64,000 bases of DNA, taken from Roseateles_B sp041913905 (GTDB lineage: Bacteria; Pseudomonadota; Gammaproteobacteria; Burkholderiales; Burkholderiaceae_C). The translations under genes and the position numbers were made by a program. Of this stretch, positions 34,195 to 44,059 are shown in pieces. Location of the stretch: the NCBI GenBank assembly GCA_041913905.1, contig JAYSEK010000003.1, forward strand, positions 124,001 to 188,000, written 5' to 3'. Each line of letters begins with the position of its first letter. Positions within the stretch are counted from its first letter, which is position 1. The notes beneath the pieces were generated by a model, which was given only the letters and a program-made list of their open reading frames with translations, did no database searches and was not told the origin of the DNA.

Positions 34195-36102
34195 ATGACA
34201 CGAGTCTTTCTCTTCCCCGGGCAGGGGTCGCAGTTCAAGGGCATGGGGGCGGCGCAGTTCCAGCGCTTTCCCGATCTGGTGCGGCAGGCCGACGCCGTGC
34301 TGGGCTATTCCATCGAGGACTTGTGCCTGCGCGACCCCCGCGGCGAGCTGAGCCAGACCCGCTTCACCCAGCCGGCGCTTTACGTGGTGTCGGTGCTGAG
34401 CTACCTGGAGCGGCAGCAGCAGGGCCAGGCCGAACCGGACTATCTGGCCGGGCACAGCCTGGGCGAATGGTGCGCGCTGCACGCTGCGGGTGCCTTTGAC
34501 TTCACCACCGGGCTGCGCATCGTCCAGAAGCGCGGAGAGCTGATGGGCCAGGCCCGCGGCGGCGGCATGGCCGCCGTGCTGGCCCTGGCGTTGGACGCGG
34601 TGGAGCAGGTGCTGGCACAGCAGGGGCAGGGCGGCGTGAGCATCGCCAACTTCAACAGCGCGACGCAGACCATCCTCTCCGGCCCCGCCGAGGAGCTGGA
34701 TGCCCTTCAGCCGCACTTCGAGGCCATGGGTGCCCGCTACGTGAGGCTCAACGTCAGCGCCGCCTTTCATTCGCCGGGCATGCAGCAGGCACGCCGGGAC
34801 TTCGCGGACTTCCTGGCCGGCGTGCAGCTGCAGCCTCTGCAACGGCCGGTGATCGCGAACTGCACGGCCCGGCCGCATGCCCGGACGGGCTACCGTCCCC
34901 TGCTCGATGCGCAGATCACCAGCCCCGTGCGCTGGTACGAGACGGTGTCCTCGCTGCTGCAGTTGCCCGACCCGCAGCTGGAGGAAATCGGCCCCGGCAT
35001 GGTGTTGAGCAAGCTGGCGCTGGAGATCCGCAAGAAGCCCATGGCCGGGGTGGCGGCACCACAGGAGCTGCCGCCGGCGCAGGCCATGCCCGACCAGGCG
35101 TCCGGCGCTGCATCGCTGGCGCCGGGGTCGCGGACCGTCGAGACCCTCGCCAGCCCGCCGTCGGCACCGGTGGTTCTGCTGCTGGGCGGGCAGGGCGGTC
35201 AATACCTGGGCATGGGCCGCGCGCTGTACGAGCAACAGCCGGTCTTCCGCGCGGCGCTGGAGCGCTGTCGCGAGCGGGTGCAGCGTCTCGCCGGCTTTGA
35301 CCTGCTGGCACTGCTGTACGGTGCCGCGGCGGACCATCGCGCGCCCTTTGACCGCACCCTGCACACGCATCCGGCGGTGTTCAGCATCGGCCATGCCGCG
35401 GTCGAACTGGTGCAGAGCCTGGGCGTCCGGCCTCAGCTCTGCGTCGGCTACAGCCTGGGCGAGATGGTGGCTGGCGTCGCCGGCGGTTCGATGGCACTGG
35501 ACGAAGCATTGGCGCTGGTCGTCGAGCAGGCCCGGCTGTGCGAGGCTGGCAGCGCGCCGGCCGCCAGCGTCATGGTGATGGCCGGCGTCGAGCTGATGCA
35601 GCAGGCGCCGGACTGCTTCACCCATTGCGAGCGCAGCGCGCTCAACTATCCAGGCAGCTTTGTGGTCGTCACCGAGCCCGCCCATGTACAGGGGCTGCAA
35701 CGCCGGCTGAAGTCCATGAATGTGCTGTCGCAGCCGCTGCCCATCTCGCATGGCTTCCATAGCTCGCGGATGGACGCCATCCGGGACAAGTTCCTCAGCC
35801 GTGCTTCGCTCGTGCCCACGCAGCCGGGGCGGCTGCCCTGGGTGTCCTGCAGCACCGGCCTGCCCATCCGCCAGCTGACGCCGCAGGGCATGTGGGACTC
35901 CCTGCGACTGCCGCTGGATCTGCCGCGTGCCATGCAGGCGGTTCCGGACGCCAGCCGGGCGCACTTCATCGACCTCAGCCCCTCGGGGTCGATGGGCAAC
36001 TTCCTGAAGCGCGGCTGGCAGGGGCATCTGCGCGTGTCGCCGCTGATGAGCCCCTTCGGCCAGGACCTGAAGCTGCTGGAGCAGCTGCGCCAGGCGCTCT
36101 GA
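34195..36102 (+). CDS. trans-acting tandem acyltransferase for the PKS
   Basis: A 635-aa protein with two acyltransferase domains. AT1 (residues 1-285) begins with VFLFPGQGSQ and has the nucleophile in GHSLGEW and the carboxylate-binding arginine in QKRGELM, as in malonyl transferases. AT2 (about 320-630) begins with LLLGGQGGQYLGMG and has GYSLGEM, with tyrosine replacing the histidine before the serine, and a conserved later histidine in SHGFHSS. In trans-AT systems such second domains are often acyl hydrolases that clear stalled chains, or transferases of other specificity; which applies here is open. Start 34195 is the first with the FPGQGSQ N terminus. It ends operon 2. Confidence 0.92.
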   Translation: MTRVFLFPGQGSQFKGMGAAQFQRFPDLVRQADAVLGYSIEDLCLRDPRGELSQTRFTQPALYVVSVLSYLERQQQGQAEPDYLAGHSLGEWCALHAAGAFDFTTGLRIVQKRGELMGQARGGGMAAVLALALDAVEQVLAQQGQGGVSIANFNSATQTILSGPAEELDALQPHFEAMGARYVRLNVSAAFHSPGMQQARRDFADFLAGVQLQPLQRPVIANCTARPHARTGYRPLLDAQITSPVRWYETVSSLLQLPDPQLEEIGPGMVLSKLALEIRKKPMAGVAAPQELPPAQAMPDQASGAASLAPGSRTVETLASPPSAPVVLLLGGQGGQYLGMGRALYEQQPVFRAALERCRERVQRLAGFDLLALLYGAAADHRAPFDRTLHTHPAVFSIGHAAVELVQSLGVRPQLCVGYSLGEMVAGVAGGSMALDEALALVVEQARLCEAGSAPAASVMVMAGVELMQQAPDCFTHCERSALNYPGSFVVVTEPAHVQGLQRRLKSMNVLSQPLPISHGFHSSRMDAIRDKFLSRASLVPTQPGRLPWVSCSTGLPIRQLTPQGMWDSLRLPLDLPRAMQAVPDASRAHFIDLSPSGSMGNFLKRGWQGHLRVSPLMSPFGQDLKLLEQLRQAL

Positions 36103-36255
36103 GGCCCCCGCGCGTCGCCCTCCGGGCCTTCCCGGCGCGCCCTTTGCTTGCCGCTGGCCCCGGCCTTTGCGAGCGTGCGCCACTGCCGGCCGCGCCACCG
36201 CATGAGCCACTGCGCGCCCTGCCGCGAGCGTGGCGTGGATGCGTAGTGCGCCCAG

Positions 36256-36289
36256 ACTAGCGCGGCTCCTAGTTGCTTTGCTGTATTGG
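36256..36289 (+). promoter_or_regulatory. CTAG-palindrome operator and -10 element, site C
   Basis: ACTAGC-N6-CCTAGT (36256-36273), 10 nt, then TATTGG (36284-36289), the same layout as sites A and B. It lies in the 278-bp gap after the acyltransferase gene and about 90 bases before the reductase start, and would drive operon 3, about 22 kb to the end of the threonine-aldolase-like gene. The rest of the gap holds no recognisable gene. Confidence 0.78.
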
Positions 36290-36380
36290 CCGCCGGGCGC
36301 CTGACCGCTCAAATGCCTGTCAATCGCAAACAAGGCCCGGTGCATCGCCCGGACCTCCGACAACCGGACAGGAGCTTGAC

Positions 36381-37364
36381 GTGAAGGTCGTGGTGACAGG
36401 TGCCGCAGGGTTTCTGGGCTTGAACATCGTGAAGGCGCTCCAGGAGGCCGGCCACGAGCCCGTGGCCTATGTGCGCGCCAGCACGGACCGCCGCTTCCTG
36501 GACCAGCAGGGCGTGCGCCACGTGCTGGGGGAGCTGGACGATGCGGTGATGCTGGAGCACAGCATGGCCGGCGCCGACGGCGTGATCCATTGCGCCGGCA
36601 ACACCAGCACTTCCTGGCGTGACATCGAGCAGCTCAAGGCCACCAACGTGGAGGGCACGCGCCAGGTGGTGGGGGCCGCCCTGCGATCCGGCGTGCGCCG
36701 GCTGGTGTTCACCAGCACCACCTCCACCATCGGCGCCCGCAACGACCCGGACTTCCAGTCGGACGAGTCCTGCCGCCTGGACGGCTTCCGCTCGCGCAGC
36801 CCCTATGCGATGACCAAGAGTGCGGCCGAGGAGATCGTGCTGCAGGCGCGCACTCAGGGGCTGGACACCGTGATCGTCAACCCGGCCGAGGTGATCGGTC
36901 CCTTCGACCACAACCTGCAGTGGGGCCGCATGGTGCTGGCCGCCTGCGCCAATCGCATTCCTTTCCTGCCGCCGGGGGCCGCCAGCTTCTGCTCGGCCGA
37001 GGAGGTCGGGCGCGCCCACGTGGCGGCCCTGAGCCTGGGCAAGCCCGGCAGCCGCTACATCCTGGCCGGCACCAATGCCACCTTCCGCGACTTCCTGGAG
37101 GCGGTGTTCCGCGCCATTGGGCGGCGCGCGGACATCCCGGATGGTGCCTACTGGGCTCGCGTTGGCCGCGCCTGGCTGCAGGACGCGCTCGTGCCCCTCA
37201 CCCGCCGCGCGCCTCTGGTGGACCCCTACCGCATGCGCGTGTTCGGCGGCCATTACTACTTCAGCTCATCCAAAGCGGTGCAGGAGCTTGGCTACCAGGT
37301 CCGAGCGCTGGATGAGATGGTCGGTGCCTGCTACCGCTGGTACCGCGAGCACCGCTTCGTTTGA
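36381..37364 (+). CDS. NAD-dependent epimerase/reductase (extended SDR)
   Basis: A 327-aa extended SDR with the N-terminal GAAGFLG nucleotide fold and YAMTK as the catalytic YxxxK. GTG 36381 is chosen because AGGAG lies 6 bases before it and the Rossmann strand VKVVVTG begins at once. The next genes encode an alpha-oxoamine synthase and an ACP. Reduction of the aminoketone made by that synthase to an amino alcohol is the simplest role, as for ceramide/sphinganine reductases of this superfamily in bacterial sphingolipid loci. A sugar-epimerase role is not excluded. Confidence 0.85.
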   Translation: MKVVVTGAAGFLGLNIVKALQEAGHEPVAYVRASTDRRFLDQQGVRHVLGELDDAVMLEHSMAGADGVIHCAGNTSTSWRDIEQLKATNVEGTRQVVGAALRSGVRRLVFTSTTSTIGARNDPDFQSDESCRLDGFRSRSPYAMTKSAAEEIVLQARTQGLDTVIVNPAEVIGPFDHNLQWGRMVLAACANRIPFLPPGAASFCSAEEVGRAHVAALSLGKPGSRYILAGTNATFRDFLEAVFRAIGRRADIPDGAYWARVGRAWLQDALVPLTRRAPLVDPYRMRVFGGHYYFSSSKAVQELGYQVRALDEMVGACYRWYREHRFV

Positions 37365-37451
37365 ACCTTCCAAGCGTGGCGTGCATGGCCTGAAGCCGGC
37401 GCGCCAATCCATGTCAGCCAAGTCGAAACAAGCAATCCAGGAGCCAGCCAG

Positions 37452-38732
37452 ATGGACTCTACCGCCTTGATCCAGATGCAGAAGCTGCCCTTCCGGCAGC
37501 GCCTCGAGGAACAGTACCGCATCTACGAAGCCGAACTCGAGAAGGGCTACATGACCGGCCGCATGGGCATGGCGCCCGTGGGGCGCACCATGCAGTACCG
37601 CGGTCTGCGCGACGGGCACTTCCGCGACACCCTGGTCTTCGGCTCCAACAGCTATCTGGGCCTGTCCCACGACCCCTATGTGATTGCCAAGGTGCAGGAG
37701 GCCGCCGCGCTGTATGGCATCGGCACGGGCGGCTCGCCGGCCTTCTCGGGCTACACGCAGCAGCATGCCGCGCTGGAAAAGCGGCTCGCCGCGTTGGCCG
37801 GCCACGAGGACGCAGTCCTGCTGCCCGGCGGCTACATGGCCAATCTGTGCTGGGTCAACGGGCTGATGAATCGCAACGACGTCATCGTCTACGACAAGAA
37901 CAGCCATGCCAGCGTCATCAACGCCATCAAGATGACGGGCGTTCCCTTCTACTCCTTCGACCCTGAGAACCTCGACCAGTACGAGGCCATCCTCAAGCGC
38001 ATCCAGGAGAAGGAGCCCGAGCGCCAGATCTTCTCGACCATCGAGGGCGTGCGCTCGGTCGACGGCCGCTGCGTGGACGTGGCCCGCTACATCGAGATCA
38101 GCCGTCGCTACGACGCCATCACCATCCTGGACGACGCCCACGGCCTGGGCACGGTGGGCGCCACCGGCAAGGGCACGCTGGAGCACCTGGGCCTGATGGG
38201 CCAGGTCGACATGCGCATGTCCACCTGCTCCAAGGCGCTGGGCGCGCAGGGCGCCTTCGTGTCGGGCAGCGCCAAGCTGATCTTCTATCTCCGCAACTTC
38301 GCCTTCCCCTACGTCTTCACCACGGCGCTGGCCCAGACCACCGTCGCGGCGATCAACGCGGCACTGGACGTGCTGGAGCGCGAGCCGCAGCGTCTGGCGC
38401 AGCTGCACGCGAACGTGCGCTACATGCAGGACGGTCTGGAGGCCCAGGGCTTGAGCATCCTGCGCGGGGACTCCGGAATCATCCCGGTCTTCCTGCCCGC
38501 GGCCGACGTCCGTGCCTTCAACCGCCGGCTCTACGCGCGAGGCCTGTTCGCCAACATCATGGAGTACCCCATGGTGCCGCCCGGGCTGGAGCGCCTGCGC
38601 CTGTCCATCATGTCCACGCACACCCACGCGCAGATGGACCGCGCCCTCGAGCTGATCCGCGAAACCTGCGAGGAATTCGGCCTGCATGGGCAGGCCTCCG
38701 AGGCGGTGTCCCGCACCGTCGAACTGGCATAG
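37452..38732 (+). CDS. alpha-oxoamine synthase (PLP-dependent, SPT/AONS family)
   Basis: A 426-aa fold-type I PLP enzyme of the family of serine palmitoyltransferase, 8-amino-7-oxononanoate synthase and related enzymes, which condense an amino acid with an acyl thioester with loss of CO2. Visible: the GTGGSPAFSGYTQQHAALE block, DDAHGLG (cofactor aspartate and histidine) and the Schiff-base lysine in STCSKALGAQG. AGGAG precedes the ATG. The ACP encoded 10 bases downstream is the likely acyl donor, since such pairs use acyl-ACP. In this cluster it may either release a polyketide chain or make an amino-alcohol building block; the amino acid used cannot be read. Confidence 0.9.
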   Translation: MDSTALIQMQKLPFRQRLEEQYRIYEAELEKGYMTGRMGMAPVGRTMQYRGLRDGHFRDTLVFGSNSYLGLSHDPYVIAKVQEAAALYGIGTGGSPAFSGYTQQHAALEKRLAALAGHEDAVLLPGGYMANLCWVNGLMNRNDVIVYDKNSHASVINAIKMTGVPFYSFDPENLDQYEAILKRIQEKEPERQIFSTIEGVRSVDGRCVDVARYIEISRRYDAITILDDAHGLGTVGATGKGTLEHLGLMGQVDMRMSTCSKALGAQGAFVSGSAKLIFYLRNFAFPYVFTTALAQTTVAAINAALDVLEREPQRLAQLHANVRYMQDGLEAQGLSILRGDSGIIPVFLPAADVRAFNRRLYARGLFANIMEYPMVPPGLERLRLSIMSTHTHAQMDRALELIRETCEEFGLHGQASEAVSRTVELA

Positions 38733-38742
38733 GAGCGAGCAA

Positions 38743-39006
38743 ATGGACGAGCGTCAACTGGTGCAGGCATTCTGCGAGGCAGTCAATCAGGTCAAGCGTA
38801 CGGCGTTCACGCCGGACATGGTCGACCTGGATTGGCATCTGGGCGGCGACTTCGGGCTTGAGTCCGTCGAGATGCTGGAGGTGTGGCTGGAGCTGGAGCA
38901 GCGCCTGCGCATCCGCATCCTGGATGAGAGCAAGCGAAACATCTACACGCTGCAGGAAATGCTGGAAGTCCTGGGCGCGCTGCAGGACGCCCGCGTCGCA
39001 GGCTGA
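38743..39006 (+). CDS. acyl carrier protein paired with the oxoamine synthase
   Basis: An 87-aa ACP with the serine in FGLESVEMLEV (glutamate replaces the usual aspartate). Start 38743 has AGGAG 8 bases upstream. It directly follows the oxoamine synthase gene and should deliver its acyl substrate. Confidence 0.9.
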   Translation: MDERQLVQAFCEAVNQVKRTAFTPDMVDLDWHLGGDFGLESVEMLEVWLELEQRLRIRILDESKRNIYTLQEMLEVLGALQDARVAG

Positions 39007-39084
39007 TCCCCGCGGCGACCGCTGCGCAGTCGGCCCCGCCCGCCGGGGCCGCTGCTTCACTACCCCTACCACTCAATTTCAATC

Positions 39085-41628
39085 ATGGACAAGCTGAACG
39101 CCTGGTTCGGGCGACTGCCCGCACTCATGGGTGCTCACCGCCTGTGGGTCTGGGCTGCATTCCTGCTCTGCATCGCGCTGGCGATCCCGGGTGTGATGCG
39201 GTTCCAGATCGTGGCCGGTGACGATGTCTTCTTCGGCAAGGACGACCCTGTCAAGAAGGCCTATGACAAATTCCGCCTGCAGTTCGGCGGCACCGACACC
39301 ATCTACATCCCCTACAAGGCCAAGGACGGCGACATCCTCTCCAAGGACTCGCTCCAGGCCCTGCAAGGACTGCAGGACGAGCTGCTGTACTACCGCCTCA
39401 AGCAGCCGGCGGACGCCAAGTCGCCGCTGGATCGCATCATCCGCGTGATGACGCTGATCAACGCGCCCTACCTGGACAAGCAGGACGACGCCATCACCAC
39501 GCGCCAGTTCATGGGCTCCCGCGTGCCGGCCGACGAGGCCGCACGCGAGGCCGTGCGCCAGGCCGCACGTGCTGAGCCGGCCTACTGGCTGACCTTCCTC
39601 ACCGAGGACAAGGCCTACGGCGGCATCGTCATCACCACCGACTTCGGCCGCCTGCTGGAGAAGAAGCGCGAAGGCAAGACGGCGGCTGCCGCCGGCCAGA
39701 GCGACTTCCGCTACCAGTCCGGCACCGCGGCAGAGGCCGCCGAGGAAGTGCCGGAGTTCGAGCAGGCGCTGTGGGCCGATGAGAAGGGCGAGGTCATGCA
39801 GGCGGTCAAGGCCATCCTGAAGAAGTACCCCGCCCTGGAGTACTACCCGGTCGGTGAGCCGGCGGTGGTGGACTACCTGCTGGAGACCCAGCACGTGCAG
39901 GTGGCGCTCGAGGTCGCGGCCATGCTGACCGTGATCGCTGTGCTGTACCTGGCCTTCCGCTCGGTGGCGGCCGTGGTGTGGTCGGTCGCGATCCTGTCGG
40001 TATCGCTGCTGCTGGTCGTCGGCCTGATGGGCTGGATGCAAGCGGTCATGACCAATGTCTTCATCCTGCTGATCATCATGGTCTGGGTGAACGGCGTGGC
40101 GGTGACCACCCACATCCTCACCGCCTACTACCAGGCGCGACGCCGGGGCCTTGCGCACCCGCAGGCCATGGGCGATGCGGCCGAGCGAACGGGCTTCGAC
40201 TCCATGGTCATGTCGGCGACCATCGTGATCGGCCTGCTGTCCATGTCCTTCGTGCCGACCAAGCCGCTGCAGAACATCGGCACCTATTCGGCCGTCGGCT
40301 TCGGCGTGGTGCTGGCGCTGAGCCTCTTCGTGCTGCCGGTGATGCTGGATCTCTGGCATCCCAAGCATGTCGCCCAGGTGCCGAAGGAGGAACGCGAAGG
40401 CCTGCGCCAGCCGCTGACGCAGCGCATCTTCGCGCGCATCTCGGATCTGGTGGTGGGGCGTCCGCGCACCGTCATCACCGGTTTCCTGGCTGCTTCCGTG
40501 CTGCTGGGCTACGGCGTGTGGTCGCTCAAGGTCGACGCCAACCTGGTCAAGTTCTTCCCCGAGGAGACTGACATCCGCCAGGGCTACGAGCTGTCCAACC
40601 GCCACATGATGGGCGGCACCGGCTTCGACATCCTGGTGGAGGGCAACGAGGAAGGCACGCTCAGCGACCCGGCCGTGCTCAACGCCATGGTGGACCTGCA
40701 GAACTTCCTGCAGCAGACCTTCCCGCAGTGGGTCACCAAGACCTACTCGGTGGCGGACATCGTGCGCAAGACCTACCGCACCTTCGACGACAACCCCAAC
40801 CATGGGGTGCCGCAGGACTCCAAGGTGCTGGACGAGATGTACTTCCTGTTCAGCAACGCCGACACCATGACGCGCAAGCAGTGGGTGTCGGATGACCTCA
40901 GCCGCGGTCGCGTGCATGTCTTCCTGCGCAATGGCGGCAACCAGGTCGAGCTGGACATCCGCAACGAGGCGCAGGCCCACGTCGACGCCCTGTTCGCGCC
41001 GCTCAAGGCCAAGCACCCCAAGCTGGAGGTGACGCTGACCGGTGGGTCCATCCTGCAGGCCCGGCTGGACGACTATGTCAGCCGCTCGCAGGCCCAGAGC
41101 TTCGGCACGACGCTGCTGGTGACCTCCATCGTGCTGCTGGCCATCTTCGGCTCGATCAAGGTCGGTGCGATCGCGGTGGTGTCCAACCTGTTCGCGGTGC
41201 TGGTGACCTTCGGGCTGATGGGACTGCTGGGCTTCCCCTTGACACTGGACTCCGCCTTCAGTGCACCCGTGATCATCGGCGTCTCGATCGACGACACCAT
41301 CCGCTTCATGCTGCACTATCGCGACCGCTGCAGGCATGGCGACCGTTCCGATGTCGCGATCCGCTCCGCGATCACCACGGTGGGCCCCTCGCTGCTGTTC
41401 ACCTCCTCGGTGCTGGCCTGCGGCTTCTTGATCATCATGGGCTTCCCCCTGCTGCAGGTGCGCGCCATGGGCTTCTTCACGGCCCTGGCCATTGCGATGG
41501 CGCTGTTCGCCAACGTCACCCTGCTGCCGGCCCTGCTGGCGGTGATCAAGACGCGCCTGGGCCGCACGGACCCCGCCCAGACCGCCGCTCCCGTGGCTGC
41601 CTGCCAGATCGGCGCCACGGGCCGTTGA
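39085..41628 (+). CDS. MMPL/RND-superfamily exporter
   Basis: An 847-aa inner-membrane protein with the RND plan in duplicate: one membrane helix, a large periplasmic domain (about 40-265), five helices (about 270-440), then a second helix, a second periplasmic domain (about 490-660) and five more helices. Charged residues characteristic of this group lie in helix regions near NGVAVTTH and SIDDTIRFMLHY. The group moves hydrophobic or lipid-like molecules. The following LolA-like and outer-membrane genes suggest a three-part export path for the cluster's product. No Shine-Dalgarno sequence is obvious. Confidence 0.9.
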   Translation: MDKLNAWFGRLPALMGAHRLWVWAAFLLCIALAIPGVMRFQIVAGDDVFFGKDDPVKKAYDKFRLQFGGTDTIYIPYKAKDGDILSKDSLQALQGLQDELLYYRLKQPADAKSPLDRIIRVMTLINAPYLDKQDDAITTRQFMGSRVPADEAAREAVRQAARAEPAYWLTFLTEDKAYGGIVITTDFGRLLEKKREGKTAAAAGQSDFRYQSGTAAEAAEEVPEFEQALWADEKGEVMQAVKAILKKYPALEYYPVGEPAVVDYLLETQHVQVALEVAAMLTVIAVLYLAFRSVAAVVWSVAILSVSLLLVVGLMGWMQAVMTNVFILLIIMVWVNGVAVTTHILTAYYQARRRGLAHPQAMGDAAERTGFDSMVMSATIVIGLLSMSFVPTKPLQNIGTYSAVGFGVVLALSLFVLPVMLDLWHPKHVAQVPKEEREGLRQPLTQRIFARISDLVVGRPRTVITGFLAASVLLGYGVWSLKVDANLVKFFPEETDIRQGYELSNRHMMGGTGFDILVEGNEEGTLSDPAVLNAMVDLQNFLQQTFPQWVTKTYSVADIVRKTYRTFDDNPNHGVPQDSKVLDEMYFLFSNADTMTRKQWVSDDLSRGRVHVFLRNGGNQVELDIRNEAQAHVDALFAPLKAKHPKLEVTLTGGSILQARLDDYVSRSQAQSFGTTLLVTSIVLLAIFGSIKVGAIAVVSNLFAVLVTFGLMGLLGFPLTLDSAFSAPVIIGVSIDDTIRFMLHYRDRCRHGDRSDVAIRSAITTVGPSLLFTSSVLACGFLIIMGFPLLQVRAMGFFTALAIAMALFANVTLLPALLAVIKTRLGRTDPAQTAAPVAACQIGATGR

Positions 41629-41704
41629 GTCCGCTTTCGAACGGCGTGGCCCGCCCCGTACCGGCCGCGCCGCCACCCCACTGACTGTCCCCTCAGGAGA
41701 TCCC

Positions 41705-42634
41705 ATGAAAGTTCCACGCATCCTCATCGCCATCAGCCTGCTGGTGGCTGGCCAGGCGGCTCTGGCCGCGGCGCCCGCACTGGACACGCCGGACCAGGTC
41801 CGCGCCTACTTCCTGCAGCGCTTCCGCGCCCAGGACAAGGTGCTGTCGCTCTACAAGGTGCAGACCCTGCAGAGCTGCCCCTACAAGGAACAGGACGGCG
41901 TCTACAGCTGCACCGAGAAGCCGCGCTCCAAGGAATTCGTCTCCCTCACCAACTACGAGGGCGAGACCAACGAAGTCGGCAAGCGCGAGTCCAAGAAGCT
42001 CCACTTCATGACCAGCCAGGCCGACCAGGGCACGGGCACGCTGACGCACGAGTACCGCGACGAAGCCCGCGATCAGGAGATGTGGATCTACCTGCCGACG
42101 CTGAAGAAGACCAAGCGCATGATCTCCGCCTCCGACGGCGACCAGCCGAACCCGTCCACGCTTTTCGGCTCCGAGTTCAACACCGAGGACACCGAAGACC
42201 ACTCCCTGCTCGACTACGAGTACACGCTGGTTCGCTCCGAGGTGCTGGACGGCCGGGACTGCTGGGTCTTCCAGAAGAAGCCCACCGAGGTCCGCCTGAA
42301 GAAGAGTCTCTACAGCAACCACCTGATCTGGGTTGACAAGGAACTGGGCCACAACGTGCAGCGCCTGAAGTTCAACCGCCAGGGCCAGCCCTACAAGCTC
42401 TTCAGCTACAAGTGGCAGCGCAATCGCATGGGTACCTGGACCGAGACCGTGACCCAGGTCCGCAACCTGATCGACAAGCGCATGAGCGAGATCGTCGTCA
42501 GTGCCTTCGACGTCAACGTCCAGGTCGACGCCAGTGCCTTCAACCAGCGCGCGCTGACCGACGCCGTCTACCGCGACGCCGTGCTGAAGAAGATCGAGAG
42601 CCTGCGCGGCCAGCCGGTGGCTTCGCTGAACTGA
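41705..42634 (+). CDS. LolA-like outer-membrane lipoprotein-sorting family protein
   Basis: A 309-aa periplasmic protein with a cleavable signal peptide (residues 1-22, ending ALAAAP). The rest matches the LolA-like family usually encoded beside MMPL/RND exporters, with MWIYLPTLKKTKRMIS and DYEYTLVRSEVLDG. The half-barrel fold could carry a lipophilic cargo from exporter to outer membrane. AGGAG precedes the start. Confidence 0.88.
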   Translation: MKVPRILIAISLLVAGQAALAAAPALDTPDQVRAYFLQRFRAQDKVLSLYKVQTLQSCPYKEQDGVYSCTEKPRSKEFVSLTNYEGETNEVGKRESKKLHFMTSQADQGTGTLTHEYRDEARDQEMWIYLPTLKKTKRMISASDGDQPNPSTLFGSEFNTEDTEDHSLLDYEYTLVRSEVLDGRDCWVFQKKPTEVRLKKSLYSNHLIWVDKELGHNVQRLKFNRQGQPYKLFSYKWQRNRMGTWTETVTQVRNLIDKRMSEIVVSAFDVNVQVDASAFNQRALTDAVYRDAVLKKIESLRGQPVASLN

Positions 42635-42730
42635 CCCGGAACACCGCCGGCGGGCGCGACGCTGGGAGGGCAGGGGCGGGCCCCTGCCGACCAGCTTCGC
42701 AAGGACGCCGGCGCCCCGAAAAGAGATCCC

Positions 42731-44053
42731 ATGAAGACCCACTTCGAGGTGGCGGCCACGGCAGTGCTGGCCGCCATGCTGAGCTGCGCCTGGCCAGCCT
42801 TTGCCGCTGGCGATGCCGCTGCTGCTGCTGCCGACGCCGCACCGGCCCAAGGCCTGACGGCAGGCTGGCAGATGAACCCGGCCCAGCAGTACCTGCAGCT
42901 GAATTGGGCCTACGGACCGCAGCGCCGCGAGACGGTGATGAGCCGCGTCCAGTACGGCCTGACGCTGGAGCTCGCCCATGGCGAGGATCTGCTGCTGCGT
43001 TCGGAGACGCGCAGCAACTTCTACTTCGACAAGGACCACCAGGCGCTCGCCCGTGGACGCCGGCAGGCCGCCCACACCGAGGTGCGGGACTTCTTCGTGC
43101 AGAAAAACCTGGGGCGCAGCACCTTCCGCCTGGGGCGCCAGTTCATCAACTGGTCCGAGATGGAGGCCCTGGGGTTCCTGAGCGACATCAACCCGCGCGA
43201 CTTCAATGAGTTCGTCTACCCCTCCACCACCGACAGCTCCATCACCGAGAGCCGCCTGTCCGTCGAGCATTTCGGCGAGGACGGCCGACTGACGGCCTTC
43301 TTCACGCCGCGCGCGCGAGGCCACATCGAGGCCCGTCCCGGATCGCGCTACGACCTGGAGGCGCAGATCTTCGACGCTTCGCAGTTCAGCATCGAGCCGC
43401 GCCGCGAGAACAAGAGCGAATGGGGCGCCCGCTACCTGATGAGCTCGGAGCGCGCTGACATCGCCTTGATCGCCGCCCGGCTGGTGAGCAACGACGGCCT
43501 CTACAGCGCGCAGGGCGAGCAGGGGGGGCGCGTGCAGCTGTTGAAGCGGCACGAGTCCTACGGCTTGCTGGGCCTGAGCGCCAACCGAAGCTTCGGGCGC
43601 TGGACCCTGCGCACCGAGCTGGGCCTGGAGAAGGGCCGCAAGTACCAGGTGGCGCCGGAGCGCTTCGCCGTCGACAGCGAACCGCTGTCCCGCGACCAGC
43701 GCAACGTGGTGCTCAGCCTCGAGTACATGGACGCCAGCAACACGCTCTACCACGTCGAGCTTGCGGAGCGCCGCATCCAGGGCTGGACCCCTGAGATCGG
43801 CCAGCCGCGCAGCAAGCACGAGTTCTTCTTCCTGTACCGGACCAACCTGCTGCGCAACCTGCTGGACGTCGAATACACCTACTACCGCGACATGGGGGCA
43901 GGCCTTGGCATCCACCGCGGCAAGTTTGCCTACGAGATCGACGACCGGACCCGCCTCACCCTGCAGCTGGATCGCTTCCAGGTGCCGCGGCGAGACGTGC
44001 TGCCGCTGCAGGACATGGACCGGGCGGCTCTTTTCCTCCAGCACATGTTCTGA
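42731..44053 (+). CDS. outer-membrane beta-barrel protein
   Basis: A 440-aa protein with a signal peptide (residues 1-25, ending PAFAAG), alternating amphipathic strands throughout and a terminal phenylalanine (FLQHMF), the signature recognised by the Bam machinery. It resembles the barrel proteins (DUF1302-like) that accompany MMPL plus LolA-like pairs. A role as the outer-membrane step of product export is inferred from position. Confidence 0.8.
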   Translation: MKTHFEVAATAVLAAMLSCAWPAFAAGDAAAAAADAAPAQGLTAGWQMNPAQQYLQLNWAYGPQRRETVMSRVQYGLTLELAHGEDLLLRSETRSNFYFDKDHQALARGRRQAAHTEVRDFFVQKNLGRSTFRLGRQFINWSEMEALGFLSDINPRDFNEFVYPSTTDSSITESRLSVEHFGEDGRLTAFFTPRARGHIEARPGSRYDLEAQIFDASQFSIEPRRENKSEWGARYLMSSERADIALIAARLVSNDGLYSAQGEQGGRVQLLKRHESYGLLGLSANRSFGRWTLRTELGLEKGRKYQVAPERFAVDSEPLSRDQRNVVLSLEYMDASNTLYHVELAERRIQGWTPEIGQPRSKHEFFFLYRTNLLRNLLDVEYTYYRDMGAGLGIHRGKFAYEIDDRTRLTLQLDRFQVPRRDVLPLQDMDRAALFLQHMF

Positions 44054-44059
44054 ACCGCG

